This document shows positions 24,480 to 32,000 of a DNA stretch of 34,572 nt, piece after piece. The notes beneath the pieces were generated by a model. It was not told where the DNA came from and made no database searches. It saw nothing but the letters and a program-made list of their open reading frames with translations. The stretch is from a bacterium. Its GTDB lineage: Bacteria > Desulfobacterota > GWC2-55-46 > DRQE01. Within the stretch, counting starts at the first letter, position 1; each line of letters starts with the position of its first letter. Location of the stretch: NCBI GenBank assembly GCA_027017505.1, contig JALUQR010000067.1:1-34572 (forward strand), read 5' to 3'. A program made the translations under genes and the position numbers.

Positions 24480-25098
24480 TTATCTGCTGTGGCACTGCTG
24501 ACAGCCCAGGTTTGAGGGAATGGCGTTACCCGTCTGGTCACCCTGCACCACATTGGTAATATAGTCCCACCTGAGTGCATCGCAGTACGGCCCGCCGTGG
24601 GCAAAGTGACACGAAAGGCAGAAGACCTTGTCCTCGTTGTCTGCATCTGCGTAGTAGAATTCCTGGTCAAGGCTGGTGCCCGTGTTGGCAACTGGCAGTT
24701 TGAAACCATCGGGTATGGAGTTATAGTGTGCCCAGTCTATGGTGTCCACCCCTGCCCCTGACACATCGCTATCGCTTAGGACCGCTGACACAGGATGTCT
24801 TCGCCCAGTCCTCCCCGCTTGCACTGGCAGGAACCCTTACCTCGTGGAAGAACAGATGACACCTCGCACACCAGCCTGCCATACCGCTCGGTCTGGTCGC
24901 ATGGTCATCAGGACCCTTTATACCATCGTAAACATTATTGTTAAGAGCAACAGTGGGATTGCCCCTGTAGACAGGCCATATGGGAACATTATTCACCACA
25001 ACGGGCGTGTAATTACCACCGTCAGAGAACTTACCCGTTATTCCTCCCACCCAGCTTCGCATCTCATGGAGTCTGCCGTTGCCCTGTGGTAACAGCAA
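24480..25098 (-). pseudogene. Truncated and frameshifted multiheme cytochrome c
   Basis: Two overlapping frames together match the C-terminal part of the intact cytochrome upstream. The first has WVGGITGKF, IWPVYRG and GWCARCH. The second has RRHPV, KVFCLSCHFAHGGPY and GCQQCHSR. Removing one base from the C run at 24804-24806 (plus strand) joins them as EDW-RRHPV in one frame, so a single-base insertion is the simplest break. The copy also lacks the signal peptide and first three heme sites, has no start site, and lacks the CX3CH site of its paralogue. It therefore looks like an old partial duplication and not only a sequencing slip. It lies directly downstream of the intact gene's terminator. 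Confidence 0.8.
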
Positions 25099-25167
25099 GG
25101 AAAAACACCAGGGCTGTGTATCCAGGACTGTTGCAAGGCTGTATGCACCCCTTACTGTAATTTTAAA

Positions 25168-25207
25168 CTAAAAAATAACCCCGCACCTCGGTAGTGAGTC
25201 TGCGGGG
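25168..25207 (-). terminator. Rho-independent terminator of the cytochrome gene
   Basis: CCCCGCA (25179-25185) and TGCGGGG (25201-25207) form a 7-bp stem with a 15-base loop. On the minus strand it is followed by TTATTTTTTAG. It ends the intact cytochrome transcript about 50 bases after its stop codon and separates it from the pseudogene. Confidence 0.8.
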
Positions 25208-25255
25208 CATCGTCACCCTTAAAGTCTTACCACGGTATTTACCCTTACATCAACT

Positions 25256-26611
25256 CTATCTGTTATGGCATAGCTGACAGCCCTTGTTAGAGGGCACACT
25301 GTTTACATCCTGTGAGCCTGTTGAAACCGAGTTAAGGTAATTCCACCTCAGCCCGTCAAGATACGGGCCCGCATGGGCAAAGTGGCATGAAAGGCAGAAC
25401 ACCTTGTGGTTGTCCCCTCCTGTAAGGTCATCCATGCCGTTAAAGCTTGCTCCCGTGGTGTCAGTGGGCAGATAGTAGCTGTTTGCACTGTAGAACTTGC
25501 TTGCGGTCACGGGAATTCCCTTGCCTGCCTGTATGAGTGCATCATTGTAGTTGACCCTGTCAAGAAGCGATATGTGACATGTACCCGCACAACCTGCGGA
25601 TGCAGCCCTGGGCATCATGGAGTTTACAGCGTGCCTTCTTGAATCCAGGTTTTCTGTGCGGTCCTGGTTCGAGGGAGATATTTCCTCATGCCAGTTATCG
25701 TGACACTGGGCACACCAGCGGGACATGGTGGCAGGCACTGTTCCGTCAGTGGTGCCAGAGGTGTCATTACCGGTACCATAGGAATTGCTGTTAACACTGT
25801 CTGTTACAGGGTCTCCCGTAAGGGTGCCCCTGTAGACAGGCCAGATAACCTGGCCAGCGCTGTCAAGCTCGTTACCACCAAAATATGTGCCATTAACACC
25901 ACCCACATAGCTCTTGTGCCTGTAGTACTCGGTGGTGCCCGTGTAAAACTTCACCCCTGAATTGGCCCCAGCACCTGTGGGATTGACCTTCAGGTTTCTG
26001 AAAAGGTTTATATTCGTGTCGTTAAGGTCAGATGTTCCGTGGGGGTCATGACAGTTTGTACAGGTAAACTCACTTATCTGTGTATCGCCCCCGGGCGGGG
26101 TAACATTGGTCTCTCCAAGTGAATGCCCGTAACCAAGGGCCTTGGGTGTGGTAACATTCCAGCTTGCATCAAGCTCGGGAGAGAAGTTTCCACCCGCACC
26201 GATAAGGTTGAAGGGGTCATCATCAGTCCATGTCGCAGTGCTCCAGACCTTTGGTGCCTTGACATTCTGGGGTGGATGCGTGTCATCTGCCTGACTGCCG
26301 TTTGACGCATGACACTGAAGACACAGTTTATGCACCTCTGCCCTTGTGGTCACATTACCCCTTAAAAGCACTATGGAACCACCAGTTGCACCACCCAGGT
26401 TGTCAGGACTTGCAGAGGAACCACCCTGGCTGTTGTGCATGGTGTGACAGCTACCACAGGCAAGTGGGCCTGCACCCTTGTGGACAGCATGAACAGAAGA
26501 TACACCAAGGAACAACAGTATAACAGGATAAATCCACAGGGCATGAAATACCGCCCGCACCGATGAACGAAACCAGGAATCCCTATTTTTTCCCTTCAAA
26601 AGGTGAGCCAC
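25256..26611 (-). CDS. Exported seven-heme c-type cytochrome
   Basis: 451 residues from a GTG at 26611, chosen because GGAAGG lies 4 bases upstream. A TTG at 26656 is open but has no ribosome site, and a GTG at 26560 is also possible. The signal peptide core is ALWIYPVILLFLGVSSVHA. Heme sites in order: CGSCH (52-56), CLQCH (97-101), CTNCH (184-188), CAQCH (300-304), an unusual CAGTCH (341-346), CLSCH (406-410) and CQLCH (445-449). The chain ends four residues later. Motifs such as CGSCHTMH and CTNCHDPHG resemble doubled-CXXCH electron-transfer proteins. It is monocistronic, with a promoter and a structured RNA upstream and a terminator downstream. The redox partner is unknown. The neighbouring porin/flavoprotein operon is a candidate. 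Confidence 0.85.
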   Translation of the reverse strand: MAHLLKGKNRDSWFRSSVRAVFHALWIYPVILLFLGVSSVHAVHKGAGPLACGSCHTMHNSQGGSSASPDNLGGATGGSIVLLRGNVTTRAEVHKLCLQCHASNGSQADDTHPPQNVKAPKVWSTATWTDDDPFNLIGAGGNFSPELDASWNVTTPKALGYGHSLGETNVTPPGGDTQISEFTCTNCHDPHGTSDLNDTNINLFRNLKVNPTGAGANSGVKFYTGTTEYYRHKSYVGGVNGTYFGGNELDSAGQVIWPVYRGTLTGDPVTDSVNSNSYGTGNDTSGTTDGTVPATMSRWCAQCHDNWHEEISPSNQDRTENLDSRRHAVNSMMPRAASAGCAGTCHISLLDRVNYNDALIQAGKGIPVTASKFYSANSYYLPTDTTGASFNGMDDLTGGDNHKVFCLSCHFAHAGPYLDGLRWNYLNSVSTGSQDVNSVPSNKGCQLCHNR

Positions 26612-26707
26612 CGAGCCTTCCCACACTGGGTTTAAAAGACCAAAAAATACCCCCAAGAACCAGACCTCTACTTCCTGGGGGCCTCCTCACCCGCTGTCTT
26701 CACAAAT

Positions 26708-26737
26708 ATTATATACAACCTGCAGTAGAAAATTCAA
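26708..26737 (-). promoter_or_regulatory. Promoter of the seven-heme cytochrome gene
   Basis: Minus-strand TTGAAT (26737-26732), 18 bases, TATAAT (26713-26708). Predicted start near 26701, about 90 bases before the chosen GTG. The terminator-like hairpin at 26752-26782 lies just upstream. Confidence 0.55.
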
Positions 26738-26751
26738 GTTCTTTTTTAGTG

Positions 26752-26782
26752 AAAAATAAACAAAACTACCCACTGTGGTAGT
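26752..26782 (-). terminator. Terminator-like hairpin facing the cytochrome gene
   Basis: ACTACC (26765-26770) and GGTAGT (26777-26782) form a 6-bp stem with a 6-base loop. On the minus strand it is followed by a T-rich run (TTTTGTTTATTTTT). No protein gene on this strand lies upstream, so it must end a small RNA or act as an attenuator. Confidence 0.55.
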
Positions 26783-26895
26783 ACAGACACCAGAAGCCCA
26801 GCCACCCGTCATGTTAAACCCGCAGGGTGGTTGAAAATCGTCCCCACCGTGATTCACAGGTGATTTAACCTTCTCACAGGTATTAAAAATACAGT
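26783..26895 (-). ncRNA. Candidate structured small RNA or leader upstream of the cytochrome
   Basis: In the 310-base gap between divergent genes, the minus strand can form CACC-T-GTG-AAT-CAC-GGTG-type pairing at 26845-26862 and a CCACCC/GGGTGG stem at 26802-26830. The terminator-like hairpin follows. A weak TTTACC/TATATA promoter could start it near 26915. It does not match the c-di-GMP (GEMM), TPP or Moco riboswitch cores I know. The rest of the gap holds only the flanking promoters and the short palindrome GTATT-AAA-AATAC at 26880-26892. Confidence 0.35.
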
Positions 26896-26966
26896 CTGGG
26901 GTCTTTTAAATAAGGAAAACATGGTATATACTTAAACTCATAAATACGGGTAAAGAGGAGGTGGCA

Positions 26967-27125
26967 ATGAAGAATTACAGGTGCAGTGTATGTGGTTACA
27001 TATATGACCCTTACAGGGGAGACCCCAGGGCAAACATTCCAGGGGGCACACCCTTTGAGGAGTTACCGGAGGGCTGGGTCTGTCCTGTATGCGGGGCTTC
27101 AAAAGAGATGTTTGAGGAGGTGTAG
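26967..27125 (+). CDS. Rubredoxin
   Basis: 52 residues with the complete Fe(Cys)4 site: Cys6 and Cys9 in CSVCGY, Cys39 and Cys42 in CPVCGA, with the usual aromatic positions (Tyr4, Tyr11, Trp37). The ATG follows GAGGAGGTGGCA. It is a one-electron carrier that donates to flavodiiron proteins. The flavodiiron gene starts 2 bases after its stop, so the pair is one operon. A weak TATACT -10 lies near 26930, but I see no good -35. Confidence 0.96.
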   Translation: MKNYRCSVCGYIYDPYRGDPRANIPGGTPFEELPEGWVCPVCGASKEMFEEV

Positions 27126-27127
27126 AG

Positions 27128-28312
27128 ATGGCTTCCTGTGAGCTTCTGCCAGGGCTGTATCATGTGGGTGTGAGGGACTGGAATCGCAGGCAGTTCGACG
27201 CCCTTGTGTCCATCCCCCATGGCACAAGTTACAACTCTTACATAATAAGGGGTGGTGGAAAGACCGCCCTTGTGGACACCGTTGCCCCCGGGTTCGAAGG
27301 GGAGTTTACAGAAAAGATAGAAAGGATAATAAGCCCCGGGGATATTGACTATCTTATCATGAACCACGCAGAGCCAGACCACGCAGGTGCGATACCCTGC
27401 ATTATGGAAAGAAACAGAAAAGTGCGCCTTATTACAACCAGAAAAGGGGCAAAGATGGCTGAAAGATTCTACGGTGTGTCAGCCGAAAGGGTTGATGTGG
27501 TTGAAGAGGGCTCAACCCTCAAGCTCGGCCACAGAACACTTCGTTTTATAGATGCACCCTTTCTTCACTGGCCCGAGACCATGTTCACCTATCTTGTTGA
27601 AGACGGGGTGCTCTTTCCCTGCGACTTCTTCGGTGCACACACCGCATTTGGTATCTACGATGACGATGTGGAGGATACCATCTATCATGCAAAAAAGTAC
27701 TTTGGAGAGATAATGATGCCCTTCCGTCCGATGGCACAGAGGGCTCTTCAGAAGGTCAGGGAACTCAGGATAAACCTCATAGCCCCTGGACACGGGCCAG
27801 TGTACAGAAACCCCTCAAGGATACTCGATGCGTACGAAAGATGGTGTGCGGGCAGGACAAAGAACAAGGCAACGGTTGTGTATGTATCCATGTGGAACTC
27901 CACAGAAAGGATGATAAGGTGTTTTGTGGACACCCTCCAGGCACAGGGCGTTGAGGTCTCTCTCTACAACCTTCTGTTTTCCGATGTTGCGGATGTTGCT
28001 TCAGACCTTGTTGACTCAAGGGCAATGGTGGTGGGCACACCAGTGGTTCTCGGTGGTATGCATCCGCTTGCATTCTATGCAACCTATCTGGTAAAGGCCC
28101 TGAGACCACCACTAAGGTATGCCGTCATAGTGAGCTCCTATGGCTGGGCAGGCGGTGCGGTAAAACAGGCTGTAGAGATGCTCTCGACACTTAAGCTCGA
28201 GGTGGTGGGAACCGTGGAGACAAACGGCCCACCAGCAAAAGAGGATATGGAAAAAGTAAGGACAACCGCAGAGATACTGGCAGAAAGGATAAAAGAGTCC
28301 CCCACAGCTTAA
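27128..28312 (+). CDS. Flavodiiron protein (rubredoxin:O2/NO reductase, FprA/ROO type)
   Basis: 394 residues, the two-domain class A size. The metallo-beta-lactamase-like domain has all diiron ligands: His80-x-Glu82-x-Asp84-His85 (NHAEPDHAG), His147 (LHWPET), Asp166 (CDFFGA) and His222 (PGHGP). The flavodoxin domain begins at about 249 with VVYVSMWNSTERM, the FMN phosphate loop, where SMWNSTE replaces the more common TMWGSTE. It reduces O2 to water, or NO to N2O, using electrons from rubredoxin, and protects anaerobes from oxidative or nitrosative stress. The start is fixed by coupling to the rubredoxin gene (GAGGAGGTGTAGAG before ATG). Confidence 0.95.
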   Translation: MASCELLPGLYHVGVRDWNRRQFDALVSIPHGTSYNSYIIRGGGKTALVDTVAPGFEGEFTEKIERIISPGDIDYLIMNHAEPDHAGAIPCIMERNRKVRLITTRKGAKMAERFYGVSAERVDVVEEGSTLKLGHRTLRFIDAPFLHWPETMFTYLVEDGVLFPCDFFGAHTAFGIYDDDVEDTIYHAKKYFGEIMMPFRPMAQRALQKVRELRINLIAPGHGPVYRNPSRILDAYERWCAGRTKNKATVVYVSMWNSTERMIRCFVDTLQAQGVEVSLYNLLFSDVADVASDLVDSRAMVVGTPVVLGGMHPLAFYATYLVKALRPPLRYAVIVSSYGWAGGAVKQAVEMLSTLKLEVVGTVETNGPPAKEDMEKVRTTAEILAERIKESPTA

Positions 28313-28347
28313 CGCATAACCGAAAGAGGTGAAAAGACACTTCACTA

Positions 28348-28374
28348 TTGACTAAAAAGAAATCTTTGTATAAT
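28348..28374 (+). promoter_or_regulatory. Promoter-like site for the 6S RNA candidate
   Basis: TTGACT (28348-28353) is followed by two overlapping TATAAT boxes at 28369-28374 and 28374-28379, giving spacers of 15 or 20. Both elements are near consensus but neither spacing is ideal. Initiation would fall about 28381-28387, at the left edge of the predicted RNA stem. Confidence 0.45.
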
Positions 28375-28382
28375 ATAATCTT

Positions 28383-28540
28383 AACTTCCGCAGAATAACA
28401 GCCACTGCACCTAAATTCTCTATCTTATAGATTGCCCCTGCAGAGGCACCACAGGCAGGGTAGAGCGTGAGCTTGGTTTAAAGAAGTCTTAAAACCTGTG
28501 AGGGGTAGAGTCTTCGAATCTGTTGTCCCCTTGCAGAATT
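28383..28540 (+). ncRNA. ssrS: Candidate 6S RNA
   Basis: The 352-base gap before ino1 contains a long interrupted stem. AATAACAG-type pairing at 28395-28401 with 28520-28526, and a mismatched outer stem 28386-28392 with 28532-28538, close it. GCCCCT (28434-28439) pairs with AGGGGT (28501-28506), and CACAGG (28450-28455) with CCTGTG (28495-28500), the right strands being contiguous. The apical part reads GAGCGTGAGCTTGG then AGAAGTCTTAAAACCTG, close to the GAGCATGCTCGG and AGAAGCCTTAAAACTG segments of E. coli 6S RNA as I remember it. The unpaired stretch at about 28402-28428 fits the central bubble. 6S RNA mimics an open promoter and binds sigma-70 RNA polymerase. The remaining 110 bases to ino1 hold a lone TATAAT at 28551-28556 and nothing else I can name. 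Confidence 0.6.
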
Positions 28541-28664
28541 CCCTTATTTCTATAATAATTCCTGTATTTTCGTCCTAACCCTGTAAATGTGTGTTCATCT
28601 ATCTTGTTGAGTGTGGAATTTCCTGCCCCCGGGCAGAAAAAATTATAAAAGGAGGAGGTTGAAA

Positions 28665-29768
28665 GTGGGTAAGATAAAGATAGCAATAGTTGGTATAGGA
28701 AACTGTGCGAGCTCACTCATTCAGGGTATCCACTATTATAATGAGAGCAGGGCAGACGATGCAATAGGGCTCATGCACTGGGATATTGGCGGATACAGAC
28801 CCTCTGATATCGAGGTGGTCGCTGCATTCGATGTGGACAAGAGAAAGGTGGGCAAGGATGTCTCAGAGGCCATATTTGAAAAGCCAAACTGCACTGCCAT
28901 ATTCTGCAAAGACATTCCTCCTTCAGGCGTAAAGGTAAGGATGGGAAAGATACTGGATGGTTTTTCAGAGCACATGAAGGATTATCCCGAGGATCAGACA
29001 TTCGTGCTGGCAGACGAGGACGAGCCAACAGAGGAAGAGGTTGTGAAGGTGCTCAAAGAGTCTGGTGCAGAGATGCTTCTTAACTACCTTCCTGTTGGCT
29101 CTGAAGAGGCCACAAGGTTCTATGCAGAGTGTGCCCTGCAGGCTGGCATAGCATTCATAAACAACATACCCGTGTTCATAGCCAGTGACCCTGTATGGGC
29201 GAAGAGGTTTGAGGACCACGGACTACCCATCATAGGCGATGACATAAAGGCCCAGCTCGGTGCAACCATAACACACAGAACCCTTACAGACCTCTTCAGA
29301 AAAAGAGGGGTAAAGCTTGAACGCACCTACCAGCTCAACACAGGTGGTAACACGGACTTTCTGAACATGCTCAACAGGGCAAGGCTCGCCTCAAAGAAGG
29401 AATCGAAGACAGAGGCGGTCCAGTCTGTAACAGCCCAGAGGCTCAAGGACGAGAACATCCATGTCGGTCCGAGCGATTATGTCGCATGGCAGAAGGACAA
29501 CAAGGTGTGCTTCCTTCGTATGGAGGGCAAGCTCTTCGGAGATGTGCCCATGAACCTTGAGCTGAGACTCTCTGTTGAGGACTCGCCAAACTCAGCAGGC
29601 GTTGCAATAGATGCCATAAGGTGCTGTAAGCTGGCTCTCGAGAGGGGTATCGCAGGGGTACTTTACTCGCCCTCTGCATTCTTCATGAAACACCCGCCAA
29701 AACAGTACACCGATGACGAGGCATACAGGATGACTGAAGAATTCATACAGGGCAAAAGGGAAAGATAA
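28665..29768 (+). CDS. ino1: Myo-inositol-1-phosphate synthase
   Basis: 367 residues from the GTG at 28665, chosen because AGGAGGAGG lies 6 bases upstream. An upstream TTG extension has no such site and adds residues that do not look like the family. The NAD-binding start is KIKIAIVGIGNCASSLIQG, followed by NYLPVGSEEATRFYAECAL, NNIPVFIASDPVW and GDDIKAQLGATITHRTL with the catalytic Lys. This is the shorter archaeal/actinobacterial form. It turns glucose-6-phosphate into L-myo-inositol-1-phosphate, the substrate of the next gene 5 bases downstream. Confidence 0.94.
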   Translation: MGKIKIAIVGIGNCASSLIQGIHYYNESRADDAIGLMHWDIGGYRPSDIEVVAAFDVDKRKVGKDVSEAIFEKPNCTAIFCKDIPPSGVKVRMGKILDGFSEHMKDYPEDQTFVLADEDEPTEEEVVKVLKESGAEMLLNYLPVGSEEATRFYAECALQAGIAFINNIPVFIASDPVWAKRFEDHGLPIIGDDIKAQLGATITHRTLTDLFRKRGVKLERTYQLNTGGNTDFLNMLNRARLASKKESKTEAVQSVTAQRLKDENIHVGPSDYVAWQKDNKVCFLRMEGKLFGDVPMNLELRLSVEDSPNSAGVAIDAIRCCKLALERGIAGVLYSPSAFFMKHPPKQYTDDEAYRMTEEFIQGKRER

Positions 29769-29773
29769 TCCAC

Positions 29774-31093
29774 ATGAAGTGTCTTATACTCGCTGCAGGA
29801 AGGGGTTCAAGGCTCTCCGTAAGGGGAGAGCCAAAGCCCCTGGTGCGTCTGCTCGGTCTGCCACTTATTGAAAGGGTGGTTGCAGGGGCAGAAAGGGCTG
29901 GCATAAGGGAGTTCGTTGTCGCAACAGGCTACATGGAAGAAGAGCTCAGGGGTTTTCTCAACACGCTGGCGGAAAAAAGGGGTGTGCTCATAGAGTGTGT
30001 GTCAAACCCCAGCTGGGAGGGTGGCAACGCAACATCGGTGCTTTCAGCAAGGCCTGCCCTCAAGGAAGAGGAACGATTCCTGCTCGTTATGGCAGACCAT
30101 CTTTTCGATTCCTCCATACTGAAAGAGCTATTGAGTCAACCCCTTGATGAGGGCAGTGTCTGCCTTGCGGTAGATTTCAACACCCGCAACCCCCTTGTGG
30201 ACATGGATGATGTAACAAGGGTGCTGGTATCCGCACAGAAGATAAAGGCCATTGGAAAGGGGCTTAAAGAGTACAATGGTTTTGACACGGGTATCTTTCT
30301 CTGCACGCCTGCCATATTCGATGCAGTGGAAAAGAGCATTCAGAGAGATGGCGATGCGACACTTTCAGGGGCCATAAGGGTGCTTGCAGAGGATGGCAGA
30401 GCATGTGCCTTTGACATAGGGGGAAGATTCTGGACAGATGTGGACGATGAAGAGGCCTTCAGGCGGGCAGAGGAATACCTTCTTTCAACGCTTAAAAAGC
30501 CCACCGATGGGCCTGTTGCAAGGCTTATAAACAGGCACATCTCTGTGGCCATAACACGCCACCTTGTGGAAAGAAACATAACACCCAACCAGATATCCCT
30601 TGCATGCTTCTGTATGAGTGTTGTTGCCTCGGTGTTACTTGCCCTTCCAGGCTATCTGGCACTCTTTCTCGGGGCTATAGTTGCACAGACCGCATCCATA
30701 GTGGATGGATGCGATGGCGAGGTTGCAAGGCTTAAGTTCATGGAGAGTGACTACGGTGGCTGGTTCGATGCGGTGCTTGACCGCTATGCAGACGCCTTCC
30801 TGCTTGCAGGCCTTACATGGCATGGCTACTCAGAGGATGGCAGTGGACTCACCCTGCTTACAGGGTTTATGGCCATAACTGGCTCATTCATGACGAGCTA
30901 CACCGCTGACAAATACGATAGCCTCATGAAGGCACGCCTCATAAAAGGTGGTGCCTTCCGCATAGGAAGGGATGTAAGGGTGTTTATAGTCTTCCTGGGT
31001 GCACTCCTGAACCTTGTGTTCCCCGCACTTCTGCTTACAGCCATTGTGATGAATGTGGAGACCGTAAGAAGACTCATAATATGTGCCAGATAA
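29774..31093 (+). CDS. Bifunctional CTP:inositol-1-phosphate cytidylyltransferase / DIP-phosphate synthase
   Basis: 439 residues in two domains. Residues 1-240 are a nucleotidyltransferase: LILAAGRGSRL (4-14), then EPKPLV (19-24), with VMADHLF (105-111) for metal binding. Residues 245-439 form a CDP-alcohol phosphatidyltransferase membrane domain with the complete signature D311-x2-DG-x2-AR-x8-G-x3-D332-x3-D336 and several helices. The fusion makes CDP-inositol and joins it to inositol-1-phosphate, giving phosphorylated di-myo-inositol phosphate, a solute found in thermophiles. That supports a hot habitat. The context with ino1 fixes the substrate. Confidence 0.92.
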   Translation: MKCLILAAGRGSRLSVRGEPKPLVRLLGLPLIERVVAGAERAGIREFVVATGYMEEELRGFLNTLAEKRGVLIECVSNPSWEGGNATSVLSARPALKEEERFLLVMADHLFDSSILKELLSQPLDEGSVCLAVDFNTRNPLVDMDDVTRVLVSAQKIKAIGKGLKEYNGFDTGIFLCTPAIFDAVEKSIQRDGDATLSGAIRVLAEDGRACAFDIGGRFWTDVDDEEAFRRAEEYLLSTLKKPTDGPVARLINRHISVAITRHLVERNITPNQISLACFCMSVVASVLLALPGYLALFLGAIVAQTASIVDGCDGEVARLKFMESDYGGWFDAVLDRYADAFLLAGLTWHGYSEDGSGLTLLTGFMAITGSFMTSYTADKYDSLMKARLIKGGAFRIGRDVRVFIVFLGALLNLVFPALLLTAIVMNVETVRRLIICAR

Positions 31094-31668
31094 TAGAATC
31101 ACTTAAAAATAGGATAGCGTCTGTTATAGGGCAATCCCGTGTTGCGGAAGACCCCTGGCATTCAAAAAACACCCTTGAGTGGGTGAGAAGACTCACCAGA
31201 AAGCCCTCTCTTGCCCTTCAGATAGCAGCACTCGGGCACGACATAGAACGCGCTGCAGGGGACAGAAGGGTAAGAAAAGAGGACTTCAACAATTACAACG
31301 CCTTTAAACTTGCCCATGCAAAAAACAGTGCCCGCATACTTACAGAACTCATGACACAGTGTGGCATAAAGGATACTTCCTTTATAGACTCTGTAAGGGA
31401 GCTTGTGGAAAGACACGAGTTCGGAGGTACCCCAGAGGCTGACATCCTTAAGGATGCAGACGGGCTCTCGTTCTTTGAGGTCAACCTTCCACTCTACTAC
31501 ATGCGTGAGGGATGGCACGAGGCACTGAGAAGGTCTCTGTGGGGCTACAGTAGACTTTCCCCAAGGGCAAAAGAGCTTGCAGAAAGTATCGTAAGGGCTG
31601 AAAGTCCAGGGGTTAAAAAACTCATTGATAGAACAAAGAGGTTGACACAGATGGGTATGTTCTGGTAG
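31081..31668 (+). CDS. HD-type hydrolase, DUF4202-like, in the DIP operon
   Basis: 195 residues. The ATG at 31081 overlaps the DIP synthase gene by 13 bases, so the two are translationally coupled. An HD-like metal site can be traced: His27 (DPWHSKNTLEWVRRL), His53-Asp54 (ALGHDIERA), His79, His112 (ERHEFGG) and Asp125/Asp127 (LKDADGLSFFEVN). The pattern is that of DUF4202/HD-superfamily metal-dependent phosphohydrolases. The pathway needs a phosphatase to turn DIP-phosphate into DIP, and no other phosphatase lies nearby. I propose that role, but it is inference from position and fold only. Confidence 0.8.
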   Translation: MCQIIESLKNRIASVIGQSRVAEDPWHSKNTLEWVRRLTRKPSLALQIAALGHDIERAAGDRRVRKEDFNNYNAFKLAHAKNSARILTELMTQCGIKDTSFIDSVRELVERHEFGGTPEADILKDADGLSFFEVNLPLYYMREGWHEALRRSLWGYSRLSPRAKELAESIVRAESPGVKKLIDRTKRLTQMGMFW

Positions 31669-31671
31669 ACT
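31642..31671 (+). promoter_or_regulatory. Promoter of tRNA-Glu
   Basis: TTGACA (31642-31647), 18 bases, TAGACT (31666-31671), lying inside and just past the 3' end of the HD-protein gene. The predicted start is about 5 bases before the mature tRNA. Confidence 0.6.
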
Positions 31672-31682
31672 AAGTTTTCAAC

Positions 31683-31758
31683 GGTCCCATCGTCTAGCGG
31701 TCTAGGACGTCGCCCTCTCAAGGCGAAAACACGGGTTCGAGTCCCGTTGGGACCGCCA
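31683..31758 (+). tRNA. tRNA-Glu(CTC)
   Basis: 76 bases including an encoded CCA. Acceptor GGTCCCA pairs with TGGGACC. The anticodon stem TCGCC/GGCGA holds loop CTCTCAA, giving anticodon CTC (Glu). The T arm is ACGGG-TTCGAGT-CCCGT. All arms fold without mismatch. Confidence 0.96.
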
Positions 31759-31780
31759 TCTACTTTGCAAACAAAATCAA

Positions 31781-31847
31781 CTATTGTTTACATACACAGC
31801 ATCTCTTAAAAACCCCTCAAAAAACCGTCACCAAAAACAAACAATAG
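31781..31847. repeat. 9-bp inverted repeat between tRNA-Glu and the tRNA fragment
   Basis: CTATTGTTT at 31781-31789 and AAACAATAG at 31839-31847 are perfect reverse complements separated by 49 AT-rich bases. The right arm ends 3 bases before the tRNA fragment. It may mark a recombination or excision footprint. It has no U-run to serve as a terminator. Confidence 0.5.
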
Positions 31848-31850
31848 AAC

Positions 31851-31876
31851 AGGTTCGAATCCCATAAGCTCCACCA
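31851..31876 (+). other. 3' fragment of a tRNA gene (att-site-like remnant)
   Basis: The segment contains a T-loop and 3' acceptor strand ending in CCA (GGTTCGAATCCC, then AAGCTCCACCA). No matching 5' acceptor strand (GGAGCTT) or D and anticodon arms precede it, and the would-be T stem has two mismatches on its 5' side. It is not a copy of the neighbouring tRNA-Glu. Such 3' ends are what tyrosine-recombinase elements leave at one junction. No integrase is visible. The following 120 bases hold nothing I recognise. Confidence 0.7.
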
Positions 31877-32000
31877 TTTTTTATGTCCCCAGCAAGTCTC
31901 CAAGGGGATTACCTGTTGCAGTGCGTTGGAAAACTTAAGGAACCTGCCATATAAGAGAATCCATTTAAGAACCCTCACCAGGAAAGAAAGCTTTTAACCC

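Noticed and set aside
26783..26895. A c-di-GMP (GEMM) riboswitch upstream of the cytochrome, as seen in some metal-reducing bacteria.
   Set aside because: The conserved aptamer core (GGACGCAAAGCC type) is absent. Only GGGGACG is shared by chance.
28622..28640. The CTGCCCCCGGGCAG palindrome before ino1 as a terminator.
   Set aside because: It leaves almost no loop and is followed by A, not T, on the coding strand.
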